Shown here: piece after piece, positions 11,101-33,715 of the stretch | Layout of the letters: every line of letters begins with the position of its first letter | Position numbering within the stretch: position 1 is the first letter of the stretch | Source of the DNA: Hoplostethus atlanticus | Lineage: Eukaryota; Chordata; Actinopteri; Trachichthyiformes; Trachichthyidae | Length of the DNA stretch: 64,000 nucleotides | Direction: 5' to 3' | Assembly (NCBI GenBank): GCA_034670405.1 | Contig: JAXDDX010000001.1 | Location: 10,745,001 to 10,809,000, forward strand | Position numbers and translations under genes: made by a program | The notes under the pieces: model-generated | What the model saw: only the letters and a program-made list of their open reading frames with translations | What the model was told of the DNA's origin: nothing | The model's database searches: none

Positions 11101-14100
11101 CTACCAATTATTAATGTTGTGACACTGGTTGTTTGGCAGCATAGTCCTAAATCATCTCTGTGTGCCAACTAGGACAAATCAGCAGAGTTCTCCATGGGAT
11201 CCACTGTGGGGGTAAAGAATAATATCTATGCTGTGCTGGTGATGGGAGTGTATGAGGTGCTTATAGAGTACAACTTCATCAAAGCCAACTACAGGTAACA
11301 ACCACCTATCTGTGAATGATATGGGTGTTGTGTAATGTAAATCTTCATACCATGGTGTATTTCTTCTTTTGACAATGTGACAGTTTGTGCGCTTGCATGT
11401 GGTATTTGCAGTAAAAGCCGTTTTGAAGACCTCATGGAACTGTTCAACCGCTACCACAAGTTGTCTGAGATCCTGAAGGAGAAATCTGGAAAGGGTCGAG
11501 TTCTCTCCCACAAAACCCCTCGCAGTCTGCTCTCCATGGGCTTCGTATCAACACTCCTTACCACGCTCTTCAGGTAAATTCTTTGCATTGCATTACTTTC
11601 TCCCACTCTCCCTCTTCGTCTTACCATTGCATGTGTGTGCTGGATTGCATCTAGACTATGCACAATTCCAGTCACCATGCAAACTTGACCACTTCCACCT
11701 CTGGTTTAGAAGATCTGATAGCAGTGTGAGCAAAATCAGATTTTTGTGTGTCCAGACCTGTCACTTAATGCGTCCTGAAACAAGAGTCATAGCAGCACTA
11801 TATTATATTAACACTATATTAACGCCAACATTATTTTTGGTATGGACATAAAGTTAATCATGATTGTGTATGGTCGGAAAGGAGATAAAGGAGGAAGATA
11901 AATATGGGACAGAGTGCAATGTGGTTTTTTTTTTTTTTTTTTTTTTTGCAGAGACAGTACTCATAGCAGAGAAGAGGCTCTCTCAGTGCTGCGCTCAAGT
12001 GGAGAATTCCTGCGCTATTCAGTTAGTGTGGCGCTGCAGAAGATCCAACAGCTGGAAGACACTGGACACACGGACGGCCCAGACGGACAGAGCGCAGACA
12101 AGACTTTCCGCTTTCTCTGTGACATGACAAGGTCGGGATCACAATACCGGACTGTCTATGACATCATAGTCATTCATCTTGTTAAAAGAAATGCAGCACT
12201 GGGATAGATTCTGTGAATGTTATTGTTCTTTGTGACATCACTTGGTCAGATTCTTTATGGCGTCATAGACAGTTTCACTTGGACATTCCAGTAGAGTTCT
12301 TCCATCACCTCATCTAGTTTCCTTCACACTGTAACAATCAAATGCTGTTACTAACATTGTTATTGTTGCATAATTAGAATCTAAGCATCCTTTGTGTGAC
12401 CTCACAAAAGAGACATCAAACTTGTTCTTCATTGTCCAATGTATCTATTACAATAGGCTGCTAGCAAGCAAAGCATTTCTCGAGTCACATTTTACTAAAA
12501 GGATCATTCCTTTTAGTAAAAGCGGGAAGTAACGCATTTTACCTATGATTGATCCATCTTGGTCCACCGGTTCTCCCAGTGTGCTGATGTGGCGTTACAC
12601 CAACATTCCCAGCGTGGTGGAGGAGGCAGGGCGGAAAGAGAAGCGTTCCAGCCTGTCTCTGCTGTGTCTGGAGGGCCTGCTCAGGATCTTCACAACCTGC
12701 CTGCAGCGCTACCCAGACAGGATGGCCCAGCTTCTCTCTGCCATGGGTTAGACACACACACACACATGCAAAAATGTAAAGCTCTCAAACACTTAAACTG
12801 TGCCGGCTTACCTTGTGTATCAATTTGCATTCATAAAGTTCTGGATTTTGGCCTGTAAAGGCAATGCATTTATGAGGGCTTACACTGAACCTGAATACAA
12901 GGTGCTAAATCCATTACATTTTGTTGTTTCTTCCAGACATCTCAGAGGACGATACTGAGCCAGACGGTGGCAATGTCACTGAGATTACCTTCTTTTATAT
13001 CCGACAGTTTCAGGTGCGTCCATATGACATTTATTTGTGTTGGTTTGTATTCCCATACCACTCCATCCCACTCCATGGTATGGGAATACCTCCCATTTAT
13101 TTTCAGATGGCAAAGTGTCAGTCATGCTAATCCAGTGCCTCTATTTCATATTGGGAATTGCACTGATACAGATACTAGTGATACTCGGCCAATGCCATGC
13201 TAAAACATTATTGACTATTATGACTATTACTATAATGCTAAAACCCCATACCAAGAGCCATTTAATATGCCAGATATCAAAGGATACAGACTTTGCTGCC
13301 TTTTTCACACAGGGTTGCCCTGTTTGAACATAAACATGAAAATCCAATTTCTTTACTTGAAGCTCGGCTCAATTTTCTCTCTCTACCATGCATGTCTGTA
13401 CCCTGTCCACAGAGAGCATTGTTCACACAGCTGAGTGGAGGAGAGGAGGAATTTAACAGCAAAGAGGCTCAGCTATTAGTCAGCATCTTGAGTGTGCTAT
13501 CGCGCCAGCTAAAGCCCTCCTCCCAACAGGTAGGTGTTCTCTGAAGTGTACTTTACAGGACAAAGTGGGTGGTTGGTGTCGCACTAACGTGTGTCTCCAT
13601 CTAATCAACAGTTTGTTCAGATGATTACCTGGACTGTGAAAATCTGCAAGGAGACCAGTTTTGGTGAGTCACACTTTGAACCATACAGTTGAATTGATCT
13701 TGATTGCAAATAGGATGTGTGTTTTGAGGTCTCTTTCTCGCTCTCTCAGAGGATTCTGCTTTCTCCAAGGGCCTGCTCTCCCTTCTCTTACACCTACATG
13801 TCTTCTATAAGAGTCCTGTAAGCCTGTTGCTGGAGCTTTGCCAAGACATCCACAGCCAGCTGGGAGATATTGATCAGGTATACATTAGTTACTGTCTTGT
13901 TCAGAACTAAAAAAAAACACCAATAGCCTAGCATTGCACCTTAAAACAGCTTACAAGGCAGTATGTGGCATCCAGTGTTTCCCGCAGGTTTGGATTTGTA
14001 TTCTTTCTACACCTTTCATGACACATTGGTCATATATATTGTGAACACTAACAATAATAATGAACTATAACAATCACATTTATATAACAATACCATTACA

Positions 14101-16464
14101 ACCCTAACCCTTCACTGGAACCAGTTGTGCCTCCCTCTAGCGTTACTTGGCCATCCTCACCTGCACCAGCATCTCCCTCAGCACTCTGCTACATAAATGC
14201 TACATTTTACAATTCTGTTTCTCAAATCATCAAGAATAATAATGGTGATTAATAATTGTCATCACAATATCCAAGTATGAACGTAATCAGGATTATCATT
14301 TTGGCTGTAATTGTGCAGCCCTGATAGCAAGTCACTCTCACTAACTACATCCCCCTTATAATTACTTCAAATGTCAGTATTTACAGGCCACCCTATATAT
14401 GGAGTGTAATTTCTCCTTTGCCCCATCTTTCTGTATGGACAGGATGTGGAGGTGGAGAAACAATCTCACTTTGCCATCGTCAACATGAAGACCGCTACAA
14501 CAACAACAGTGAGTGTCGCTTTGACAATTGGAAGCTTCTGAATTGCCGAGCAATATCAAATCAGTGGACATCCTGAAATATGCCTGCTCAATATATTGAC
14601 CATCCACATCACTTTTTAATCTTGCCCCAGCTGCTGGTCCTGTCTCAGGTTGACAGAGTGCTAGATGAGGTGGACTGGCTGATTGCCAAAAAGAAAAACC
14701 AGCTGGCCTTTGACAAATCAACCAATGGTAAGGAGCCATTTACACTGATGATATAAGTTGGATGAATGGAATGCTGAAGGAGTGGAAACAAAGAAGGGTA
14801 TGCATCTGTGTCTGTTAATTGCACTAATGTAGTTTGTGGTGTTCTCTGTACGTGCATGCATCACATATCATTTTTGTGTGTGGATGTGTAGGCGAGGCCA
14901 CCCAGACAGCAGGCCAGCAGGACCCCGTAGAGAAGGCGGTGACACTGCAGCTTGGGACCCTTCTGACAGCACTGAATGAGCTGGTCCAGACAGCCCTGCT
15001 GCCTGGGTCCTGCACTGATACACTGCTGAGAGAATTGAGCCGCACGTACACCATCCTTACCACCCTGGTCAAATATGTGCGTATTCGTAGAGTCTCAAAA
15101 TAAGTTGGTAGTTGGTAGTTGATGTTGGTGAGTTATTTTCCCCCCCATGTGCCATTTCAGTACATCCAGCTGTGTTCCAGCCAGCACGGTGTGCTCCCAG
15201 CACGCTTTGAGAAGCTGGTGAGTCTCAAGCACTGTTTTTTGGTAAATCTCCCATTATGTTTGGCATCGTCGTGCTCACCTGAGTGTTTGCTGTGCCGTCT
15301 GTCCAGGTCAAACTGTCCGGCTCCCACCTAACGCCGCAGTGCTACTCCTTCATCACATACGCACAGGTACCACCCAGTTTATTCTCAAACATTTAAAGGG
15401 AATATACAGAGTTTGCATTGTAACTTAAGTCTTCACAGGTCAAAATGAGAGCTGTGGCTGAAAGCCTTGGATCCGAACTAAAGGACATTTTTAAAGACCG
15501 AGACCCAGTATGAATTGTCCCCTGTCTTTTCTCCCCCAGAGTGGAGAATTTAGTGGTGGAGGTGCAGATGACAAGAAGAAGAAAAAGAAAAGGGATGAAG
15601 CAAACATCGCAGCCTCTGTAAGGACATTTACCTCCTATGATTGCAGAGTTCATGTTTACATTTTCTTTTCTTCTTACGTTTCTTATCTGTTTTATGATGG
15701 GGAAAAGTAAACCAGTACAATATGCAACTAAATACAAAATATTTATTTAGACTTAAAACAAAATCAGTCATGAGTTAAGTCAATTCAGACTTACATTTTG
15801 AGTGCTTATCCAAATCTTTTGTGCTCGTCTTTTACGGAAGGCCAAACTTCTGCGTGAGATGAAGGCTATTCCTAACTTGATCTTCAGCATTGAACAATAT
15901 GAGAAATACCTGATCACCCTCTCTAAGAAGTCAAAGGTATGTGTGAGCTGGATTGCTTCAGGTAGTCAACAAACATTGTTCTCAAAATACTTATAATACA
16001 TGTAACAGAACAGAGTGCAAAATAAAATACTGAGTAGAGTGTCAATTACGCCACTGATATTTCAGCAGCGAACATCTGTGTGTATGTTGTCCAGGTGAAT
16101 CTGATGCAGTACATGAAGCTCAGCACCTCAAGAGATTTCCGCATCAATGCTGCTACTCTAGAGGCAGCTCTGCAGGAGCAGGACGACAGTCAGCAGGTAA
16201 GCGCCATCTTCTAACTGGTAGTTCCAAACCAGAGACTGTCTTCAGCTTATACATCCATGGTGCCATGGTGTTTTTGTTCCTCTCCCTTTAGTCGTTGAAC
16301 AAACACATTTCAGTGTTTTTGAAGATTTCATTCCTCTGAACAATACCCAATCGTTTGCATGACTGAGATCTCAGTGCTGTTTCTCTTTCCATTCCTTTCA
16401 GACCACAGTCTCACAGGAAGCAGAGGAGACCCAGGAGCCCAAGCAGAAGAGGAGAAAACAGTGA
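5144..16464 (+). CDS. fanci: FANCI, Fanconi anemia complementation group I (37 coding exons)
   Basis: FANCI pairs with FANCD2; mono-ubiquitination of the nuclear ID2 clamp drives interstrand-crosslink repair. Coding exons: 5144-5236, 5380-5452, 5630-5760, 5921-6074, 6192-6249, 6361-6402, 6642-6765, 6872-6957, 7058-7190, 7296-7373, 7481-7617, 7712-7892, 8011-8098, 8228-8358, 8436-8506, 8689-8803, 8904-9026, 9322-9390, 10296-10397, 10510-10699, 11173-11294, 11412-11573, 11952-12131, 12580-12746, 12937-13013, 13413-13529, 13612-13663, 13750-13877, 14443-14508, 14631-14727, 14892-15076, 15161-15217, 15307-15366, 15540-15617, 15841-15936, 16095-16196, 16402-16464. All junctions are GT-AG. The total is 3988 nt, one base over a multiple of three; without that base it would encode 1328 aa, the human length. 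Exon 16 holds [11 protein letters not shown], whose lysine matches the human K523 ubiquitination site, then SQ motifs. The C terminus is basic (KQKRRKQ). The start has an in-frame stop just upstream; an alternative start is 5156. The exon 9 donor (GTTACT) is weak. The only break is in exon 20. Confidence 0.96.
9600..10289 (+). mobile_element. L2-type LINE, internally deleted, in FANCI intron 18
   Basis: The 5' part resembles the linker and start of the reverse transcriptase region of fish L2 LINEs, including EDIRSKIS and a segment [11 protein letters not shown]...SSSPLA followed by remnants of an NYRP-like motif. Stops and missing RT core show a dead, internally deleted copy. The end has an AAGTACTTTGTAACC...AAAGTGCTATATAAATAAA tail and an (ATT)n microsatellite at about 10267-10289, typical of a LINE 3' end. 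The copy lies in the same orientation as FANCI. Confidence 0.65.
10510..10699 (+). other. fanci: FANCI exon 20 with an apparent +1 frameshift
   Basis: The neighbouring exons require phase 0 at both ends, but this exon is 190 nt. The upstream frame encodes [15 protein letters not shown], aligned with human, then reaches TAA at about 10580. The downstream half, in the +1 frame, encodes [16 protein letters not shown] and [17 protein letters not shown], which match human. One surplus base, most simply in the CCCC run near 10576-10579, explains both. This could be an assembly indel, an allele, or a real lesion. Confidence 0.85.
11925..11948 (+). repeat. Poly-T run at FANCI exon 23 acceptor
   Basis: About 24 consecutive T lie directly before GCAG of the exon 23 acceptor, acting as an extreme polypyrimidine tract. 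Length is likely to vary between individuals and between reads. Confidence 0.8.
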
Positions 16465-16473
16465 GCTGTAGCC

Positions 16474-16489
16474 TTGCTTCTCTTTTATA
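16474..16489 (-). terminator. Candidate POLG poly(A) signal TATAAA (variant)
   Basis: Within the 166 bp between the stop codons the only poly(A)-like hexamer seen on the minus strand is the variant TATAAA (plus TTTATA at 16484-16489). Cleavage 10-25 nt further would fall at the end of the FANCI coding sequence. No canonical AATAAA is present until about 15.74 kb. Confidence 0.3.
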
Positions 16490-16630
16490 CACACATCTCC
16501 ACTGACTCCTTTTTTCTGGATGGGAAGTCCTCCAAGTCCCTCACTGACCTTGAACCTGACCAGGTGCTGAATGGCCTCCTGGTGTGTGTCTAATGCTGCT
16601 ATGAATTATAGCAGCTTGGTCCACATAATG

Positions 16631-25786
<9,156 letters not shown>

Positions 25787-25826
25787 CACCTCATGAGGTT
25801 GTCACAGAGGACACTTACACCATTCA
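25787..25826 (-). promoter_or_regulatory. POLG 5' UTR segment with a two-codon upstream ORF
   Basis: A strong acceptor (TTGTTTTTCAG) places the start of the first coding exon at 25826, so a non-coding first exon lies further upstream. The 5' UTR contains ATGAGGTGATG: a minimal upstream ORF, ATG AGG TGA, whose stop overlaps the POLG start codon (TGATG). Confidence 0.6.
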
Positions 25827-26399
25827 CTGAAAAACAACAAAGTGATTCACTAGCTACCAACCGTTAACGTTACACAGGCTACATAGTAAGGAATAGCTGC
25901 TACGTTACTATTCCACATCTATATGCTACAATCAATCAATATCCCTACCTAAGTTAACCAACCATCGGTATACCCTTATCCTGGTAATGTCTTCCTAAAT
26001 GTTGTCTCGGTCACCCAAAGACACTGTGGCTGCACAAAGTTAGCAATAAAGGCACATCAACAGAAAAGTAAAGTCATTTGAGCCGATAAATGATGAGAAA
26101 CACACCTCACGTAATTTATCTAATCTGAAATAAACCAAACTTCAATGTGCTCCACAGCCAACGTAGTTTTGTTTAACTACGGCAAGACCAAGCGAGCCAA
26201 CGTGTTAGCGACCCCAAGCGGCAAGGAGGACTCTGCTCCGGTCTGAACAAAACAACCATCTAAATTATTACATGGAAATACAGTGTCTATTGCTGGCAAA
26301 TATAGAAACAATGCCATGAACATATTTCATATTTCGTATATCATATTTGACTTTGATTTATACCTAGATATTGGTTGATAACAGCAGTGGATTATGTCT
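25827..26399. promoter_or_regulatory. POLG promoter / non-coding first exon region
   Basis: This gap separates the first POLG coding exon (minus) from tRNA-Arg(TCG) (plus). It should contain the non-coding POLG exon 1 and promoter. No TATA box was seen and I could not choose the exon 1 donor among several weak candidates. Confidence 0.4.
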
Positions 26400-26472
26400 G
26401 GCCGCGTGGCCTAATGGATAAGGCGTCTGACTTCGGATCAGAAGATTGCAGGTTCGAGTCCTGCCGCGGTCG
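26400..26472 (+). tRNA. tRNA-Arg (anticodon TCG)
   Basis: A 73-nt cloverleaf without intron. Acceptor stem GGCCGCG pairs with CGCGGTC (one G-T pair), discriminator G. A box TGGCCTAATGG and B box GGTTCGAGTCC are intact. The anticodon loop CTTCGGA closed by TCTGA/TCAGA gives anticodon TCG, decoding CGA/CGG arginine. A Pol III TTTT terminator lies at 26477-26480. In human a tRNA-Arg-TCG gene also sits just upstream of POLG, as I remember it. Confidence 0.96.
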
Positions 26473-26476
26473 CATC

Positions 26477-26480
26477 TTTT
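26477..26480 (+). terminator. Pol III terminator of tRNA-Arg(TCG)
   Basis: Four T residues follow the mature 3' end after four bases. Confidence 0.7.
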
Positions 26481-26933
26481 GAGGTTCCTAATATCATTAT
26501 TGTGGTTTGGCTCCTTTGGCACACACCTCTGCCCAGTTTTGCAACGCTTTTCTCTCGAAATATGACTAGCCCCTGCGCCCCAGTGTCGCTATGGCCGCGA
26601 GCTGTGTTTTGTAACCAGCGAATGAATGCGACACATAGTATCTATAGAAATTAAGCCCAGCTTCCTGCAGACGGTGTCAATGTGGGGAGCGTTGTCGGTG
26701 TCGTCGGTCTTATTTCATTGCAACACCTGGTTTATTCTAGCACTACAATAACGCGACAGCGACTCGTCAGACGTCAATGGTACTCCGCTTTGTTTAACAC
26801 AGCCACAATCTTCGAGAATGAAATGAGTGGGACATATCGCATGCATCCTTGATTTTATTGTGGTTAGCTGTACTGAGCATGTTCCTCGGATGGTTCATTT
26901 GGTTGGTTGCTTGTCCTTGCTTTATTTCAGGCG

Positions 26934-28689
<1,756 letters not shown>

Positions 28690-28871
28690 GGATTATCTCC
28701 TGTACTGATACAGAGAGGACAGAGAGAGAGAGAGAGAGAGCTGCCTCATCTCCAGAGTTTCTACATGCTGCATCTACTTGAATTGCTTTGTGCCTTGTGC
28801 CTCCCTTTATTTTATGCTGCTGAGTTGGGTGGGTCTGGCTAGTATCCTCAGTTTTGCCTTTCTCCCTGATC

Positions 28872-28877
28872 AATAAA
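28872..28877 (+). terminator. TVP23 poly(A) signal AATAAA
   Basis: A canonical hexamer 183 bp past the stop codon, in CAATAAAAGATG. The short 3' UTR contains a (GA)n run at about 28722-28740. Confidence 0.8.
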
Positions 28878-28899
28878 AGATGAGTGCATTTTATAATTT

Positions 28900-30960
28900 T
28901 GTATTTAATGAATATTCTTGTTGAATATCACAGCTGTTGGACAGTCACCAATTCCAAGGAAGGAAGAAAATAATGCTTTTATTTAATTATTAAGGTCAGT
29001 GTATGTTTTTAATTGTATGGTAGTCCTACATCCACTCAAGCACTCATATATATGCACACACACACACACAACCTCTGGCCCTGTTTCTTGCCCTTTGTGA
29101 TGTACTTGTTCTATGTAGCACTTTGTGACAAACCTGTTTGCTGGTGCTCTATAAATACAACTAAGATAGGAACTACAGAGGGCTACGCCTGATGTAACTA
29201 AGTCTTCTGCTATTAAAGTACTGTGAGTACCTTAGATGCTAGAGGTAAAGCGGGTTACTGAGAGTAAGTATGTCACCGGGGTTATCAAGTGGGCAGCTCC
29301 CGTCACAGATGTTTTATTGAATTAGGTCCATCTCGCCTCCAGAAACCTCACCAGGAAATCCACACCAGAACCACCCCTGCACTCATCACCGATGAGACCG
29401 AGACTCAACTGGTCAAGAGTGTAAGAGTCTTGCAAGGAAGATGCCGGAATGTGACGTTTTAATAACAATTGAAGATGTTAGTTATCATTAAAATGTGTCT
29501 CAGTATTAGTAATCTGCAGTATATATTGCATCAAATTGTTTCCATGTTTCATATGGACCCCAGCAAGAATAATAGGTTAACTAATAGAGGTCTAAATAAA
29601 CAATAGGAAAAGTGTGAGTATGTTGGACCACACTATATCTTGTAAACTAAAAACACAATTATTAATTTAACTACATATATTTGCCGTTAAATCAGCTAGT
29701 ATTACTAAAAAAAACTATGATCAAAGAGATCTGGTAGTTAAAAAAACAATGTCAAGTCAAATTTTATATAGCAAATTGAATGAAATCGTCTGCTCTGCAA
29801 AGAAAATGAAAATCCCGAGAATGTTGCCCTGTGCATCATCATCATGAGTCTATCTACACTACACATTAGGTACAATCCAAACTCAAAGGTATTTTGAATT
29901 CCTTGGGTGACACAGTTTTGACTCATTTGAAATAAGAAATGAAAGAAATTAGCCATTTGACATTGGAGTTCAGCCAATACATTTTTGGTGCAAAATATTG
30001 CCTATAGCTCCAAATGAGTCAACTAGATTTAACATTTCCACTCATACATAAGGAATTCTTTCCAAGAATAACTGTTGTTCATAAAGATGGCAATACATTG
30101 TAGTATTTGTGGGACTGACGGCACTGTGCGATGTGCTGTCATCTCTGCAACTTGGAATGTACCAGTAGTTTGTGGTTTTTCAAAAGGCAGCCCAAGGCAT
30201 ATGTGGTTCAAAATACCCCTAGCAGTTTAATTTACCCCCACCCATGTCATTCAGAATGTTATAACAAAACTCGGCAATGTTAGACAGTGAGATAAGGAAT
30301 TAGAATTATAATGTTTATAAGTCTTGTTTGTCTTTTTATACTTTATATTGTATGATCGTTATCAATGTCTGGCTTTTTGCTGCCTGTAAATCGTATTAAA
30401 ATGCTCTCAAAGCATTGGCTTCTACCCATTCTCGTTTAAAATGGTCTAGATTAAACTGTAATAGACATTACAGTGAGTAGGCCTGGTTCTCAACGGGTTT
30501 TCAGACGGTGTGAAGAAGGACCCCGAAAATCTTGACTGTGGCCCCTGGCACTCTATCATCATTACTTGCGAACAAACACCTTATATCACAAAGATCTAAC
30601 TTTAACTACCAAGAGAGTTCACATCCCCTTCCAGCCTATGGAAACCTTTGTCCGCTACACCGGAACAGCATAGGGGCGGGAAATGATCTTGCACATGCGT
30701 ATAGCTGTCTAAAATTAGAAACAATAATATTAAAATACATGATAGCTAGTTAATATATACAGCAAATTATGCACGAACCGTCATGAATATGTATTACTAT
30801 ATACCACTATGCATGCGCGAGACAGGAGCACACAGGATTATTTTCAGTTAAAGACACAACGCTCATAGTAGTTTACTAAAACCGTAAGCATCCGCTGTCC
30901 AGCTACATCAAATGAGCCTCTCTCAGGAAAAAAAGAGACTGGACGCGGTCTGGTCTGCCT
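28900..30960. other. Intergenic region between TVP23 and the miR-9 host
   Basis: No gene was recognised. At about 29085-29160 a sequence with AGCACTTTGTGACAA and GTGCTCTATAAATAC resembles a LINE 3' tail like the one at 10.2 kb. A short (CA)n lies at about 29058. The rest is A/T-rich with no frame longer than about 80 codons that looks real. Confidence 0.5.
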
Positions 30961-30962
30961 GA

Positions 30963-31140
30963 CGGTATTTAAGCGAAGACGGAAGTAGGCGGGAGTGAAG
31001 CCTCTTGCTTGATTAGGATGCTCACTGACGCCACCGGGATCTGTGATTGGTCAATCCGACAACCTGCTACTGGCATGACGTCAGTGCAGGAGAGAGTTGC
31101 CAGTAGAGGAAGCGCGCAGGCAGGAGGAGAGGCAGAACCT
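30963..31140 (+). promoter_or_regulatory. Probable promoter of the miR-9-3 host transcript
   Basis: A TATA-like TATTTAAG lies at about 30965-30972. It is followed by an inverted CCAAT box (ATTGG, 31046-31050) and a perfect CRE TGACGTCA (31076-31083) in a locally GC-richer stretch. The exact start site is unknown; the CRE and CCAAT boxes could instead serve a start near 31110-31200. Confidence 0.4.
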
Positions 31141-33142
31141 GGAGGACTGGAGAGGAAAGCGGACTTAACTGGGAGCAGCTCGTCAATCCAGAGGGGCCCG
31201 ACGTAAGCGCTCAAAATTCATCTGGAAAATTAATTTGTGGACAACTGTCTCCAGGTTCCGTGTTGGCTCTAAAGCAGGTAAGGGCGCGACTGGACGCAGA
31301 CAGCATTTGCGCCAAAAGCATTAAAATTTACCAGCAGAGAATCTGTTCTCATGCCATGTCCATGTGTCTAATGACGAGAATGTGCAGGGACACACATAAT
31401 GCTTGCTCAATGATAGTTTATATATCTGTATTATTTTTTAAAGCGAGGTAACACCTTATTTAATGGTCAGAAACCGTTTTGCATTTCATTTAGGATGAGG
31501 CAATAGCTACTTGCGTGCATACATGGACAAAACCCCACGTTCTTTGAAGTGCCAGAACAATATAACAGGCTCCCCGGCCTATTATTCGATCAGTAACAAA
31601 TTGGATTCTGAAATAGCTTATGGGGACTTTCCTTGTGATATGAAACAGCCTACTTTTAGAAATAGGCCATTTGTAACTCTCTCTAAAAGTAGGGATACAT
31701 TGCCCCCAGGAGCACTAAAAAGGCATAAGCAACTTAAAGGCATATAATCAGCCCCTTAACACCCAATTCAGTCTAGTTTTAGTGAGTTTTCAACACAGTC
31801 AGCTGATGATCTTAGGATATGATTTACCTGCTGCACCACAGAGCCATTTCTTTACGGCTGGTTCATGTTCATGGTCATGTCTTCAGGCTGTCCCAATCTG
31901 GTTGCACTTTGACGTTTCATGATCACTCTAGTTTGTCTTGTGGAGCCTTTGAATATAATAGAATACATTATTTATCCAACCGACGATTTAACGAGAATTT
32001 TGCTGCTCCGTATGATCAACTTTTACTTAATCAAGCGCGCGCGGTGGGTGCTACTTTAGTTCTAAAGTCTAATTTATTTTGTGTGTTTCTTAAACGAGGG
32101 TTGTAAGCTACGTGACCATTGTAAATGTACTAAAACACAGCCAGTCGTTTCTATTATTAATTAGGGGTGTTTTAAGATGTCGTTTGAATTACATTATTTT
32201 TCTAAAAGGTAAATAATTAGTTTTTAAATTAGTCCTTAAATTAAAAAAGGCCTTTTAGATTAGTGTTAACAGAATAACTGAAGAAATACACGAAATAGAG
32301 CCCCGTTCTCTCTAAAGTGGTACATATCTGGGTATTATGGTGTAATAGGATGATGATTGAGGAGAGACACAAGAGTTTTTTAGTTTTTGTCCGTAGCTTC
32401 TTACTTTTGAGGTTATTTTCAAAGTGGACCTATAGCCAGCGTAAAACTAGATTTTTTTTTAAAGTAGTCTCTGGGGTTGAGTTGAACACATTTTCTACTC
32501 TTTCTACATTGTAAATTACTAGCTATTGCCCATTTACTTTTAGAAAGAATAAAGTCGCGTGTTAATGATAACTGATGGGTATGTAGGCCTGTGATCTACA
32601 TTGCATGCAGGCCCTAATACGTTTGACCACGTATGCGCATGTACAGACTACATAATGGTTTTATTACCTTACAAAAAAATAACTGTAGTAACCCTATAAT
32701 ACAATTTTGAAGGATGCTATGCGAATATCACCGCAAAACATTAACTCCCTATAGGAATTTCATATAAAGTACGATAAGGTCACTATAAACTCTCTATTAA
32801 GGCCTGCCACAGAGGTACTATAAGTCCCTCTAGGAATATTATAGTGATTTTTCTGTAGTCTTTGGTAACGTTTTACATCAAAAAGCTTCATGATTCAAAC
32901 CTAATATTCTCACACATCTAATCAATTACACCTATAATCCATCTGGTCTATGGAGTTTTCCGTGCTAGGCTGCTGTTATTCTCCATGGCCTGAGCCTTTT
33001 AGCTGTAACTGTAAAAAAAAAAATGCTTCAAAGTGAGCTGGTAATATATAAAGCCTACTAATCTACTAATTCATTTTTACCTCTTTCTAGATGTGTGATG
33101 GGGCACGCCAACACCAGCTACCGTATAGGTTCCAATATGAAA

Positions 33143-33231
33143 GGGGGTCGGTTTTTGTCTTTGGTTATCTAGCTGTATGAGTGTTAAATACCTGTCATAA
33201 AGCTAGATAACCGAAAGTAGAAATGACTTCC
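33143..33231 (+). ncRNA. mir9-3: mir-9 precursor hairpin (mir-9-3 ortholog)
   Basis: The 5' arm holds miR-9-5p at 33158-33180 (starts TCTTTGGTTATC, ends AGCTGTATGA), identical to the universal animal miR-9. The 3' arm holds miR-9-3p at 33197-33218 (ATAAAGCTAGATAACCGAAAGT). The basal stem GGGGGTC (33143-33149) pairs with GACTTCC (33225-33231). The flank GTCATAAAG...AAAGTAGAAATGA matches human mir-9-3, whereas mir-9-1 and mir-9-2 have CTTCATAAAG and AAAGTAAAAA. Together with the location between POLG and RHCG this identifies the paralog. miR-9 controls neural progenitor proliferation and differentiation. Confidence 0.98.
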
Positions 33232-33458
33232 ATGGCGTTGTGTTCATTCCATAATGAGATGGGGCCCGCAAGCGTTCAGCTCATGAGGAAGGATTTTGAC
33301 TTTAAGCCCCAAAAAGGTAAGAAATATGTTTGCTTTATATCACCATTTTTTACTGTTTTACTCCCAAATGTCTTGCTAAAATTGGTGCAGAAAAATAGCT
33401 GTGATAGCTGTGCATGCACTAGTTTGACTTATAGGCCTATTAGTATGATCAGGGATGT

Positions 33459-33715
33459 AGTGGAGGGTAAACCCACATACACTCAAGTTTACCAACCTTT
33501 TTATTTGTTGAATACTGTTTAAGGCTGACAATCTTTATGAGGTAATTTCAGATTATACATCATAGTAAGTAGTATCACACTAATGTTTTTTTTATGAAAA
33601 GAAACATAGATTAATGGTTTTCTGAGAATATAATTGATTGTTGTTCATTTTGCCTTATGTGTGATCATGACTGGAGCTCCTACTTTACCCACCTTTTCAT
33701 TTACCACCACATGGC
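33459..33715. mobile_element. Non-autonomous DNA transposon, family X copy 1
   Basis: The ends GTGGAGGGTAAACCCAC and CCCACCTTTTCATTTACCAC are inverted relative to each other. Internal blocks (CAATCTTTATGAGGTAA, ACATCATAGTAAGTAGTAT, TTAATGGTTTTCTGA, GATCATGACTGGAG) recur in the same order in a longer copy at 45.76-46.23 kb. No coding capacity. It begins 143 bp past the mir-9 exon. Confidence 0.6.
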
